64,000 bases of DNA, from NCBI GenBank assembly GCA_035705495.1, contig DASSWB010000026.1, positions 22,984 through 86,983 of the forward strand, given 5' to 3'. Below are positions 45,205 to 53,559 of the stretch, piece by piece (the stretch's first letter is position 1; the number at the start of each line of letters is the position of its first letter). The position numbers and the translations under genes are program-made. Source of the stretch: DASSWB01 sp035705495. GTDB lineage: Bacteria > Bacteroidota > Bacteroidia > Flavobacteriales > Flavobacteriaceae. The notes below the pieces were generated by a model. The model saw only the letters and a list, made by a program, of their open reading frames with translations. It was not told the origin of the DNA and searched no databases.

Positions 45205-46287
45205 TTAAAAACGCTTGTTATAGTTTAGGATTCTTTCTGTTGCTTCCCTTATGGCTCCGTTTCCGGAATTTTGAGAAAGAATGATATCAACAAAAGGTTT
45301 TACCGAATTCGTGGCATTTTGCGGACAAAAAGACCATCCGACGGAACATAAATTGGCCAAATCATTCACGTCATCCCCAATATAGGCGATTTCTCCACGG
45401 GAAATATTTTGTTGTTCTAAAAAATTCTGAAGCAATGAATGTTTGTCTTTTGCATAGAGAAAAACGTGTTCGATTTTCAATTTTTCCATTCGTTTTTTCA
45501 CAAGTGCGGAATCTTCGGAAGTCATTACAGCTACTTGAACGCCATGTTCCCTTAGAATTTCGAGTCCCATTCCGTCACGAATGTCAAATCGTTTGCTCAG
45601 TTCGCCGTTTTCATCATAATAAACACCGCCATCCGTAAAAACGCCATCCACATCCAAAACCAGGAATTTAATGGACTTGGTTTCTTTTTCCGAGATTAAT
45701 TTGTTGGCAATTATAGTTTCGTTGGATTCCCAGTTTTTTTCCGAAATCGGAAAAATTGTTTCCACGGGCATTTTGATCAATTCAGAAGTTTTTAAATTTT
45801 CCCCACCTATTTTTTCGAATAATAATGCCGAGTTTTCCAAAAACCGAGAATTTTGTACTCCCATAGTAATACTGCCATCCTCATTCCGTATTTTATTTTC
45901 AAGCTCAACAACGCTTATTGCATGGGTGGTTTTTTGATCGGAAACTTTCGAAAGACCTCGATTAATATCCGCTTTTGAAACAAATGCCGAAAAAATATTC
46001 AGAAGGCAAACAATGTCACCAGTTTTACTTTTTTCAGTTTTAAAAGAATTGAAAGCTTCTACGGAATTGGTTTTTGAATCAAAAGAAATCACATTGATTT
46101 TTTTGGTCCAATTATAATTTTTGGAAATAAAATGCTGTATTTCATCATCATCGGTAGCAACAAAAATTTCTTCTAATTCCGAAAAAATTGCTTCCGCCAA
46201 AACCCAACAAAAAAGTGGTCTGCCCAAAAATTTTCTCTTTGAAAGCTTGTTCTTCTGTGAAATGGGTAAGAATCCTATTGTTCGCAT
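45205..46287 (-). CDS. Acylneuraminate cytidylyltransferase-like / KdsC-like phosphatase fusion
   Basis: A 360-residue two-domain protein; ATG at 46287 chosen because the upstream 46 in-frame residues fit no domain. The N-terminal part resembles CMP-sugar synthetases but reads LPISQKNKLSKRKFLGRP where the R-x-G-S-K nucleotide-binding motif should be, so CTP binding looks damaged or divergent. The C-terminal part (about 205-360) is a HAD phosphatase of the KdsC type: LVLDVDGVFTDGG (nucleophile Asp), RDGMGLEILREHG, AVMTSEDS and YIGDDVNDLANL are intact. Together they suggest handling of a 2-keto sugar such as Kdo or a sialic acid relative. It leads the minus-strand glycan operon. Confidence 0.82.
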   Translation of the reverse strand: MRTIGFLPISQKNKLSKRKFLGRPLFCWVLAEAIFSELEEIFVATDDDEIQHFISKNYNWTKKINVISFDSKTNSVEAFNSFKTEKSKTGDIVCLLNIFSAFVSKADINRGLSKVSDQKTTHAISVVELENKIRNEDGSITMGVQNSRFLENSALLFEKIGGENLKTSELIKMPVETIFPISEKNWESNETIIANKLISEKETKSIKFLVLDVDGVFTDGGVYYDENGELSKRFDIRDGMGLEILREHGVQVAVMTSEDSALVKKRMEKLKIEHVFLYAKDKHSLLQNFLEQQNISRGEIAYIGDDVNDLANLCSVGWSFCPQNATNSVKPFVDIILSQNSGNGAIREATERILNYNKRF

Positions 46288-46365
46288 AAAATGAAATTGG
46301 AATTGTAAAGGTAAATTTTTAATGCATAAATCCGAATCCAATTTTTCCAAATTGAAAAACGAACT

Positions 46366-46394
46366 CTTGATGCAGATTTTTAAGCTTATATTTG
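46366..46394 (+). promoter_or_regulatory. Promoter-like CTTG-N17-TATATTTG before the Kdo-kinase-like gene
   Basis: A CTTG at 46366-46369 and TATATTTG at 46387-46394 (exact TAnnTTTG) lie 17 bases apart and 59 bases ahead of the ATG at 46454, in the divergent gap to the fusion gene. Confidence 0.55.
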
Positions 46395-46453
46395 CAGACA
46401 TAATTAAGGAGTAGAAATTCTCCAACCGAAAATTTGAAAAAGAAAGTTTGTTG

Positions 46454-47203
46454 ATGAAAGCAGTTTTTTCAGAAAAATATAAGGATCAAAAAGACGAGAT
46501 TCATTCCCTTGTAAGAAATTTCGAAAACGAAGGAGAATTATTTGGAGCAGGAGACAGGAACCAGATAAAAATTTTTGAGCTGAATGGGAATAAAATCAAT
46601 GTAAAAGCTTTTAAAGTCCCGAATTTATTCAACAAAATCGTTTATAAATTTTTCCGACAGTCAAAAGCGGAAAGATCTTTTGATTACGCAAATCGACTTA
46701 TTTCGAAGAACATAGGAACCCCGCATCCCATTGCTTATATTGAGGAGAAACGCTTGCTCGGGTTTGGAAAAAGCTATTATGTCAGTGAGCATTTAACTTA
46801 TGACCTCACTTATCGGGAATTGACAAAAGATCCAAATTATCCGAGAAAAGAAGAGATTTTGCGTGCTTTTACAAAATTTACTTTTCATCTCCATGAACAA
46901 GAAATTGAGTTTTTGGATCACTCTCCAGGAAATACGCTGATTAAATTCCACGATGCCGGTTTCGAATTTTTTCTTGTTGATTTGAACCGAATGAACTTCA
47001 GGCAATTGAATCTTGACGAAAGAATGAAAAATTTCTCACGTTTAACTTCGAAAAGAGAAATCGTGGAAATTATGGCAAATGAGTATGCGATATTGACTGG
47101 AAAACCGGAAAAGGAGATTTTTGAAAAAATGTGGTTTTACGTGAGTCGGTTTCAGGATAAATTCCGAAGAAAAAAACGTCTGAAACGGACTTTTAAAGTT
47201 TAA
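46454..47203 (+). CDS. Lipopolysaccharide kinase, Kdo-kinase-like
   Basis: A 249-residue protein-kinase-fold enzyme of the InaA/KdkA group that phosphorylates LPS inner-core sugars. ATG at 46454 chosen over a TTG at 46448. The glycine-rich region is GAGDRNQIKIFEL, the ATP-anchoring Lys is probably in INVKAFKVPN, the catalytic loop FLDHSPGNTLIKF holds the Asp, and FFLVDLNRM supplies the metal-binding Asp. It fits a core-sugar phosphorylation step beside the KdsC-like and heptosyltransferase genes. Divergent from the fusion gene. Confidence 0.85.
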   Translation: MKAVFSEKYKDQKDEIHSLVRNFENEGELFGAGDRNQIKIFELNGNKINVKAFKVPNLFNKIVYKFFRQSKAERSFDYANRLISKNIGTPHPIAYIEEKRLLGFGKSYYVSEHLTYDLTYRELTKDPNYPRKEEILRAFTKFTFHLHEQEIEFLDHSPGNTLIKFHDAGFEFFLVDLNRMNFRQLNLDERMKNFSRLTSKREIVEIMANEYAILTGKPEKEIFEKMWFYVSRFQDKFRRKKRLKRTFKV

Positions 47204-47212
47204 AAAACAATA

Positions 47213-47968
47213 TTAACTTCTTCCACGTCTTAAGAGCCAAAGCTTGGCGTATCGCATAAAAATTGCGTAGGCCTGAATATAACTTATTGTAAAACCAACC
47301 ATCCCGTCCCTAAATCCGCTTTGGATAAAATAATGTTTTATAAATCCGTAAAAAGGTTTTATAACGACGTGAAAAATGGAGATTTTCCCTGTTTTTTTCT
47401 CGTAATCTTTCGCCTGCCAAGCCGCATATCTGTTCTTTTTTTCAATGTATTTGTCAAGCGTGACGTATGTATTGTGGTATAATCTGTTTTTTAGTTTTCC
47501 AACTTTTCCATCGGCAATAATTTCCGCATGAACCATTTTCTTCTCGTACCGACATTTACTTTTCCTGAAAAGTCTGATAACCTTGTCATTTTTCCAACCA
47601 CTGTAATGGACTTTTTGACCCATAAAATGATTGTTTCGGTAAATCCAATACCCTACAAACTCTTGCGGCGGATTTTTTAAAATCTGAAGAATCTCCTCCC
47701 GCAACTCAGGCGTCACTCTTTCATCGGCATCCACAAGTAAAATCCATTCGTGTTGAGCCTGCGGAATGGTCCAATTCTTTTGAGAGGCAGAATTTTTGTA
47801 TTCTCTTTGAAGTATTTTCGGCGAATATTTTTCGGCCAAAGCTACAGTTTCATCCGTACTGAAGCTGTCAACAACGATAATTTCATCAGCAAAAGAAACG
47901 CTTTCAAGCACTTCTTCTATGTTGTGGGCTTCGTTCCCAGTAGGTATTATTGCTGTAAGTTTTTCCAT
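47213..47968 (-). CDS. Family 2 glycosyltransferase, LPS-core WaaE/KdtX type
   Basis: A 251-residue GT-A glycosyltransferase: LTAIIPTGNEAHNIEEVLESV (start), EIIVVDSFSTDETV, and WILLVDADERVTPELR with the metal-binding D-x-D. The GYWIYRNNHFMGQKVHYSGWKNDKVIRLFRKSKCR segment is typical of LPS core beta-glucosyltransferases of the WaaE/KdtX group. It is convergent with the kinase-like gene (9-base gap). It probably adds the first outer-core glucose or similar. Confidence 0.88.
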   Translation of the reverse strand: MEKLTAIIPTGNEAHNIEEVLESVSFADEIIVVDSFSTDETVALAEKYSPKILQREYKNSASQKNWTIPQAQHEWILLVDADERVTPELREEILQILKNPPQEFVGYWIYRNNHFMGQKVHYSGWKNDKVIRLFRKSKCRYEKKMVHAEIIADGKVGKLKNRLYHNTYVTLDKYIEKKNRYAAWQAKDYEKKTGKISIFHVVIKPFYGFIKHYFIQSGFRDGMVGFTISYIQAYAIFMRYAKLWLLRRGRS

Positions 47969-48040
47969 GGATAATTGAGAAGGTAAAACTATTACGATTT
48001 TTATAAAATAAAAAGTTTATTTTTGTTCAAAATTTTTAGC

Positions 48041-48880
48041 ATGGCTCCTAAACCAAAAATTTCCGTTATTATAAGTACTTATAATGCTGTGGAATGGCTA
48101 AAAAAAACTTTATGGGGTTACAGCATTCAAACATTTCAAGATTTTGAAATTGTAATAGCAGACGATGGATCCACGAAGGAAACGGCTGAATTGATACAAA
48201 AGTTTTCCCAGGATTTAACCATTCCTATTGTACATGTGTGGCATGAAGATCAAGGTTTTCAAAAATCGGCTATCCTCAATAAAGCAATAAAGGCCTGCTC
48301 CAGTGATTATGTTTTGATGAGCGACGGAGATTGTATTCCCAAGGCGGATTTTGTGGCGCAGCATATGCAAAACAGGAAAGAGGGATTTTTTCTTTCCGGA
48401 GGCTATTTTAAACTTCCAATGGATATTTCTACCGCCATTACAAAAGAAAATATTCTGAAACAGGATTGTTTTAATATACTTTGGCTGAAAAGTGAGGGTT
48501 TAAAATCATCTTTTAAAAATAAAAAACTAACCGCAAGAGGTTTCGAAGCGAAATTTTTAAATGCCATTACGCCGACAAATGCCAGTTGGAACGGTCATAA
48601 TTCCAGCGGCTGGAAAGCTGATATTCTTGCAGTGAACGGTTTTGACGAGCGCATGCAATACGGCGGACAAGATAGGGAGTTGGGCGAGCGTTTGTTCAAT
48701 TTGGGCATTAAATCGAAACAAATTAGATATAGTGCACTTTGTGTTCATTTGGACCATCCCAGAGGTTATAAAACAAAAGAATCTATTCAGAAGAATAAAG
48801 GAATCAGGTCTGAAACCCGCTCTCAAAAAAAATACTGGACTGAATTTGGAATAGAGAAGAAGCAAAAGCAGGAGAATTAA
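48041..48880 (+). CDS. Family 2 glycosyltransferase
   Basis: A 279-residue GT-A enzyme; ATG at 48041 chosen, since the in-frame TTG at 48023 only adds an unlikely six-residue stub. KISVIISTYNAVEWLKKTL (start), DFEIVIADDGSTKET, and VLMSDGDCIPKADFV (metal-binding D-G-D) are visible, and the C-terminal GFDERMQYGGQDRELGERL fits galactosyltransferase-like members. The next gene follows with only one base between (TAAGATG), so the pair is co-translated. Sugar and acceptor unknown. Confidence 0.88.
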   Translation: MAPKPKISVIISTYNAVEWLKKTLWGYSIQTFQDFEIVIADDGSTKETAELIQKFSQDLTIPIVHVWHEDQGFQKSAILNKAIKACSSDYVLMSDGDCIPKADFVAQHMQNRKEGFFLSGGYFKLPMDISTAITKENILKQDCFNILWLKSEGLKSSFKNKKLTARGFEAKFLNAITPTNASWNGHNSSGWKADILAVNGFDERMQYGGQDRELGERLFNLGIKSKQIRYSALCVHLDHPRGYKTKESIQKNKGIRSETRSQKKYWTEFGIEKKQKQEN

Positions 48881-48881
48881 G

Positions 48882-49694
48882 ATGAAGCTGAAAGAAATTC
48901 CACTTTCCCTGTTTACCGCATTTTCCTTAAGGTCGATTCCTGTTGAAAGTCTCAAATCTCATTCCGAACCCGCATTTCCAATAATTGTATCCCTGACCAC
49001 GATTGAAAGTCGGTTGGATAAAGTCCACATTACAATTCGAAGTATTTTAGCACAAAAACGGAAACCTAAAAAAATCCTGTTGTGGATTCCTACAGAACTG
49101 AAAAATAAAATTCCGCAGTCGCTAAAAAAACTAACTGGCGATATTGTTGAAATTCATTTTTCACATTTACATTGTTCGCACAAAAAACTGATTCACAGCT
49201 TGAAATTACATCCTTCGGAAGTCATTGTTACATGTGACGATGATGTGATGTATCGAGAAAACTGGTTAAAAACCTTGTACAATAGCCATTTGAAATTTCC
49301 CAATGATGTCATTGCGCATCGCGTTCGTTGTATTCGTTACGAAAATGGGGAACTTTTACCTTACAAAAAATGGAGTTGTCAGGCTGACGTGAAACCAGAG
49401 GCTTTATTGCCCATTGGCGCAGAAGGCGTTTTGTATCCGCCCGAAACTTTTTCCGATGTTGTTTTTGATGAAAAGCTTTTCCTGAAATTGGCACCAAAAG
49501 CTGACGATCTATGGTTCAAAGCAGTTGCTTTATCAAACGATAAACGTGCCAGAAAGGCTGAAGAAAGCCCCGAGTTGGCAATTCCGCTAGCTGGAACGCA
49601 GAAAATTTCATTGAAAAAAGAGAATGTGGACGAAGACCGAAATCGAAAACAATGGAATGATTTAGCGCAGTATTTTGGGATTGATTTGAGGTGA
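48882..49694 (+). CDS. Glycosyltransferase, GT2-like, surface glycan
   Basis: A 270-residue protein with the GT-A-type core: IIVSLTTIESRLDKVHITIRSIL (start) and SEVIVTCDDDVMYRENWLKTL with a D-D-D metal site, then GAEGVLYPPETF and LAPKADDLWFKAVAL, a pattern found in glycosyltransferases of capsule and LPS loci. No signal or membrane segment. Same transcript as the upstream GT2 and separated by 16 bases from the convergent heptosyltransferase-like gene. Precise sugar unknown. Confidence 0.78.
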   Translation: MKLKEIPLSLFTAFSLRSIPVESLKSHSEPAFPIIVSLTTIESRLDKVHITIRSILAQKRKPKKILLWIPTELKNKIPQSLKKLTGDIVEIHFSHLHCSHKKLIHSLKLHPSEVIVTCDDDVMYRENWLKTLYNSHLKFPNDVIAHRVRCIRYENGELLPYKKWSCQADVKPEALLPIGAEGVLYPPETFSDVVFDEKLFLKLAPKADDLWFKAVALSNDKRARKAEESPELAIPLAGTQKISLKKENVDEDRNRKQWNDLAQYFGIDLR

Positions 49695-49710
49695 TTTCAT
49701 ATCTACTACT

Positions 49711-50772
49711 TCACAAAAACTTTTTCAAGCGATCCGCAAACAATTCAGGTTTGAAAGCTTCATAAAATGCCGCAACGTTGCGTTTGATTTCTTTTTTTGA
49801 TTTTCCCTCAAATAATTCCGGTCTAAATTCTCTCAAGTGGACGTTCAAATATTTCTCGCTGTTTTGATGTCCCCAAGCTTCTGCGCTTACCCAAGGTGAA
49901 AAAATGGCGAAAGTTTTTAAATCCAAGGCTTTTCCGATATTGATGGCGCCGCCTTCATTGCCAATTACTGCTTCGCAAAAAGAAGTCAGTACGATGAATT
50001 TTCTTAAGCTCGGCGCATAAAATTTTAAAATGACCGATTTTGTTTTTGGATCACATAAATGAATTAATTCTTCGACTTCCTTTAATTGCATCGGAATGTA
50101 ATTCAATAGTAATTTTTTGTTTGGGTAAAAGCTGATGAAAGTGTCCAAAAATTTCGCCATATATTTCAGCGGATAGGTTTTTGAAGCTTCACTTCCCAAA
50201 CAATTGACCATGACAAGTTCATCGTTTTCAGAAAAATCCTCCTTTTTCAGAAGTTCCTGCATCTGAAGTTTTTCATCTTCGGAAATAAAAATTTTTGGAG
50301 CCAAATTGAGATCAATGGGAACGTTCAAAGGTTTCAGAAACTCCAATCGGTTGTAAAATGCCTTTGGAATTTCCACGGAGATATCAGAGGTTTCAATTGA
50401 ATTTGTATAAGCCCACTTCAAATACCATTTTTTGAGTCCGATACGAATTTTGGCGTTTGTTTTAAAAGTTAAAAACGCACTTGAATTCTTCGAATAAACA
50501 TCAATAACAATATCGTATTTTTTAGATTTTAGAAAAGAACCCAATTTCCAAAGCATGTGCACATTTTTCTCGGTTTTGACGGAAATGGTAATTAATTCAT
50601 CAATAAAGGGGTTATTTTCAACCACCGGAACACAATTTTGGTTCACGAGGTAATGTAATTCCGAAGTGGGAAATTTTGTCTTCAGTGCTTCAAACAAAAT
50701 GGACGTTGTGAGTACGTCGCCAATCATTTTCTGCTGAATGATCAATATTTTTTTTGGATCCAAATTTTTCAA
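49711..50772 (-). CDS. Family 9 glycosyltransferase, heptosyltransferase-like
   Basis: A 353-residue GT-B enzyme of family 9 (ADP-heptose:LPS heptosyltransferases). KKILIIQQKMIGDVLTTSIL (start), FIDELITI, VMVNCLGSEASKTYPLKYMA, and the donor-site VIGNEGGAINIGKAL fit. The usual GDxxLT start is GDVLTT here. In Flavobacteriia such enzymes extend the LPS inner core although true heptose may be absent, so the donor is uncertain. The gene starts 30 bases beyond the dapD stop. Confidence 0.88.
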   Translation of the reverse strand: MKNLDPKKILIIQQKMIGDVLTTSILFEALKTKFPTSELHYLVNQNCVPVVENNPFIDELITISVKTEKNVHMLWKLGSFLKSKKYDIVIDVYSKNSSAFLTFKTNAKIRIGLKKWYLKWAYTNSIETSDISVEIPKAFYNRLEFLKPLNVPIDLNLAPKIFISEDEKLQMQELLKKEDFSENDELVMVNCLGSEASKTYPLKYMAKFLDTFISFYPNKKLLLNYIPMQLKEVEELIHLCDPKTKSVILKFYAPSLRKFIVLTSFCEAVIGNEGGAINIGKALDLKTFAIFSPWVSAEAWGHQNSEKYLNVHLREFRPELFEGKSKKEIKRNVAAFYEAFKPELFADRLKKFL

Positions 50773-50801
50773 CTCCGAAAATTGTTAGATTATTTTTTTT
50801 T

Positions 50802-51617
50802 TTACACCGCAACATCATATTCCCTCAAAGCATCATTCAATGAGGTTTTTTTGTTCGTACTTTCTTTTCGTTTTCCTATAATCAAGGCACATGAAACTTG
50901 ATATTCGCCAGCTGCAAATTTTTTGGTATAACTTCCAGGTATTACCACGGATTTTTCAGGAACATATCCTTTAAATTCCTTGGGTTCTGTGCCTGTAACG
51001 TCAATAATTTTTGTAGATCCGGTTAACACCACATTGGCGCCCAGAACGGCTTCTCTCCCAATTCTTACACCTTCAACCACAATACTTCTGGAACCAATAA
51101 AAGCATTGTCTTCAATAATTACCGGTGCGGCCTGTAAAGGTTCCAAAACACCGCCAATGCCCACGCCGCCACTTAAATGCACATTTTTTCCGATTTGTGC
51201 ACAACTGCCGACAGTTGCCCATGTATCAACCATGGTTCCTTCATCTACGTAGGCGCCAATGTTGATGTAACTCGGCATCATAACCACGCCTTTTGAAATA
51301 TAAGCTCCGTGGCGCGCAACTGCATGAGGTACAACTCGGATTCCTTTTTCAAAATATCCGGTTTTTAAAGGGATTTTATCGTGGTATTCAAAAATACCGA
51401 CTTCCATTTTCTGCATTTTTTGAATTGGAAAATAAAGCACAACTGCTTTTTTCACCCATTCGTTTACTTGCCAATCTTCCGAAGTTGGTTCGGCAACGCG
51501 CAATTTTCCGTCGTCTAAAAGTGAAATTACTTCTCTTATGGCATTGATGGTTTCAGTTTCTTTAAGTAATTCCCTGTTTTCCCAGGCTTCGTTTATGATG
51601 TTTTCTAGATGCTTCAT
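50802..51617 (-). CDS. dapD: Tetrahydrodipicolinate N-succinyltransferase
   Basis: A 271-residue trimeric hexapeptide-repeat acyltransferase of the lysine/diaminopimelate pathway, using succinyl-CoA to acylate tetrahydrodipicolinate. ATG at 51617 (MKHLENII) chosen over a longer frame with a 17-residue non-homologous N-terminus. RVVPHAVARHGAYISKGVVMMPSY and the hexapeptide run with GVGIGGVLEPLQAAPVIIEDNAFIGSRSIV are diagnostic (shown in parts). It supplies meso-DAP for peptidoglycan. Confidence 0.96.
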   Translation of the reverse strand: MKHLENIINEAWENRELLKETETINAIREVISLLDDGKLRVAEPTSEDWQVNEWVKKAVVLYFPIQKMQKMEVGIFEYHDKIPLKTGYFEKGIRVVPHAVARHGAYISKGVVMMPSYINIGAYVDEGTMVDTWATVGSCAQIGKNVHLSGGVGIGGVLEPLQAAPVIIEDNAFIGSRSIVVEGVRIGREAVLGANVVLTGSTKIIDVTGTEPKEFKGYVPEKSVVIPGSYTKKFAAGEYQVSCALIIGKRKESTNKKTSLNDALREYDVAV

Positions 51618-51684
51618 TTCAGAAAATTTTTGGGTAAAGATAATAGCTTCAAGCCAAACGGCAGACAATTCTATACAGAAAGCT

Positions 51685-51692
51685 TATCTTTG
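51685..51692 (+). promoter_or_regulatory. TATCTTTG -7 box before ruvX
   Basis: Exact TAnnTTTG match 15 bases ahead of the ruvX ATG, in the divergent gap to dapD. A TTTG -33 element at the standard distance is not seen. Confidence 0.45.
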
Positions 51693-51706
51693 CACAAAAT
51701 TGTGTG

Positions 51707-52114
51707 ATGGCAAGAATTTTGGCTTTGGATTACGGAACGAAACGAACCGGAATAGCGGTTACGGATGAATCCCAGATCATTGCGTCGGGATTGACAACCG
51801 TACCCACAACAGAGCTTTTTTCATTTTTGAAAAAGTATTTCTCCGAAGAGAAAGTCGAGTTGGTTTTGGTCGGAGAGCCGAAACAAAAAGATGGTTCCGC
51901 TTCGGAAAGTGAGGCTGCGATTCAGGTTTTTCTTGAACAATTCGAAAAAGAATTTTCAACAATGAAATTGCAACGTGTGGATGAAAGATTCACATCAAAA
52001 ATGGCATTCCAAACCATGATTGACAGCGGACTCAAAAAAAATCAGCGTAAAAACAAAGCGCTTGTCGACGAAATTAGTGCGACAATTATTTTGCAATCGT
52101 ATCTTTACAAGTGA
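51707..52114 (+). CDS. ruvX: Putative Holliday junction resolvase / pre-rRNA nuclease
   Basis: A 135-residue RNase H-fold protein of the YqgF/RuvX family: ARILALDYGTKRTGIAVTD with the catalytic Asp, VELVLVGEPKQKDGSASES, and the C-terminal RVDERFTSKMAF and DEISATIILQSYL. In E. coli the homologue processes the 5' end of 16S rRNA. ATG at 51707 is preceded by an in-frame GTG at 51704. It leads a run of plus-strand genes (ruvX, def, DUF5606, mazG). Confidence 0.95.
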   Translation: MARILALDYGTKRTGIAVTDESQIIASGLTTVPTTELFSFLKKYFSEEKVELVLVGEPKQKDGSASESEAAIQVFLEQFEKEFSTMKLQRVDERFTSKMAFQTMIDSGLKKNQRKNKALVDEISATIILQSYLYK

Positions 52115-52175
52115 TGTCATTCAACATTTGTAATTTTTTATTTTATTAAGCATACAAAACATCAATATTAAAAGA

Positions 52176-52766
52176 ATGATTTTACCAATAGTAGCATATG
52201 GCGATCCGGTTTTAAAGAAGAAAGCCAAAGATATTCCTGAAGATTTTCCGCATTTGAAAGAATTGCTTGAAAATATGTGGGAAACCATGTACAATGCGTA
52301 CGGAGTCGGTTTGGCGGCGCCGCAAGTGGGATTGCCCATTCGTTTGTTCGTTATTGATACTTCGCCTTTTGCGGAGGATGAGGATTTGCCCGAAGAAGAG
52401 CGGGAAGAATTAAAAGACATGAAAAAAGTATTCATCAATGCGAAAATCACTGCGGAAGAAGGTGATGAATGGGCGTTTAATGAGGGTTGTTTGAGCATTC
52501 CGGATGTTCGGGAAGATGTTTTTCGAAAATCCGATATTACTATTGAATACTTGGACGAAAACTTCGAAAAGAAAACGGAAAATTTCAGCGGATTGGCAGC
52601 GCGCGTTATTCAGCATGAATATGATCATATTGAAGGAATTTTGTTTACCGATAAACTTTCCAGCTTAAAAAAACGTTTGATTAAATCGAAACTGACCAAT
52701 ATTGCAAAAGGAAAAATCAATATTGATTATAGGATGCGTTTTCCAGAAGTTAAAAAAGGACGCTAA
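52176..52766 (+). CDS. def: Peptide deformylase
   Basis: A 196-residue metalloenzyme that removes the formyl group from nascent N-terminal Met. The three family motifs are intact: GVGLAAPQVG (motif 1), EGCLSIP (motif 2, metal-binding Cys) and QHEYDHIEGILF (motif 3, with the two metal His). ATG at 52176 follows ruvX by 61 bases. The internal 45-residue acidic insert after the first strand (EDEDLPEEEREELKDMKK) is characteristic of Bacteroidota deformylases. Confidence 0.97.
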   Translation: MILPIVAYGDPVLKKKAKDIPEDFPHLKELLENMWETMYNAYGVGLAAPQVGLPIRLFVIDTSPFAEDEDLPEEEREELKDMKKVFINAKITAEEGDEWAFNEGCLSIPDVREDVFRKSDITIEYLDENFEKKTENFSGLAARVIQHEYDHIEGILFTDKLSSLKKRLIKSKLTNIAKGKINIDYRMRFPEVKKGR

Positions 52767-52771
52767 TTTTT

Positions 52772-52802
52772 TTTGAAATTCATTGTAGGTATTGCATATT
52801 TG
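52772..52802 (+). promoter_or_regulatory. Strong Bacteroidota promoter before the DUF5606 gene
   Basis: TTTG at 52772-52775 and CATATTTG at 52795-52802 are separated by exactly 19 bases, matching TTTG-N19-TAnnTTTG but for one mismatch (C for T). The DUF5606 ATG is 22 bases downstream, so this gene need not rely on read-through from def. Confidence 0.65.
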
Positions 52803-52824
52803 TGCAGCAAAATTGAAAATAGAA

Positions 52825-53439
52825 ATGGGATTGGATAAAATATTATCGATTACGGGAAAACCCGGATTATACGAATTAAAAGCACAAACCAGAGGTGGTT
52901 TTATTGCGGAGTCTTTATTGGACGGAAAGAAAATATCGGTGAATCTGCGAAACAATGTGAGTATGTTGAGCGAAATCGCTATTTACACCATCACCGAAGA
53001 AGTGCCGCTTAGAGAAATTTTTCAGAAAATAAAAGAAAAAGAAAATTCCGGTCCTGCGATAAATCATAAGGAATCAACTGATAAATTAACCGCTTATTTT
53101 GAGGAAATCCTACCTGATTATGATACCGACCGGGTGTATATGAGTGATATCAAAAAGGTATTTCAATGGTATAATTTACTCCAAAAGAAAGATTTAATGG
53201 ATTTTTCTGATCCTGAAAAAAATGAAAAGGAAACCGAAACTGATACGGAAAAATCAGAAAAGGTAAAAACGGAAGGAAAAACCGAAAAGCCAAAGAAAAC
53301 TACCAAGGCGACGAAAGCCAAGAAAGCGGAAAAAACCGTTGATGCGAAAGAAAAAAAATTGGTAGAAAAAATGCCTGCAAAAGGTAAAAAGGCCGAAACA
53401 GCGAAAAAAGCAGCAGATAAAAAGAAGAAATCGGAATAA
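52825..53439 (+). CDS. DUF5606 domain protein with Lys-rich tail
   Basis: A 204-residue cytoplasmic protein; ATG at 52825 chosen (MGLDKILSITGKPGLYEL). The first about 135 residues match DUF5606, a flavobacterial family of unknown role that regularly sits between def and mazG. The last about 65 residues are a low-complexity tail of Lys, Ala, Glu and Thr (for instance KKTTKATKAKKAEKTVD) like those of histone-H1-like and RNA-binding proteins. The tail suggests nucleic-acid or ribosome contact; that is inference. Confidence 0.9.
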   Translation: MGLDKILSITGKPGLYELKAQTRGGFIAESLLDGKKISVNLRNNVSMLSEIAIYTITEEVPLREIFQKIKEKENSGPAINHKESTDKLTAYFEEILPDYDTDRVYMSDIKKVFQWYNLLQKKDLMDFSDPEKNEKETETDTEKSEKVKTEGKTEKPKKTTKATKAKKAEKTVDAKEKKLVEKMPAKGKKAETAKKAADKKKKSE

Positions 53440-53493
53440 AGATTTTTTAAACATAAAAAGACCTGAAAAACACTTTTAGGTCGGCGGAAAATG

Positions 53494-53517
53494 AAGGCTG
53501 TTTTTACAGCCTTTTTC
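53494..53517 (+). terminator. Intrinsic terminator after DUF5606 gene
   Basis: AAGGCTGT and ACAGCCTT form an 8-bp stem with a TTTT loop, followed by a T-rich run, 55 bases past the stop of the DUF5606 gene. Confidence 0.8.
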
Positions 53518-53559
53518 GTTTTATAAATTCACAAAGTGTAATTTTATCAAAAACAAAAT

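Noticed and set aside
52121..52498. A 125-codon minus-strand frame across def
   Set aside because: It lies opposite the well-supported deformylase gene and is a shadow frame.
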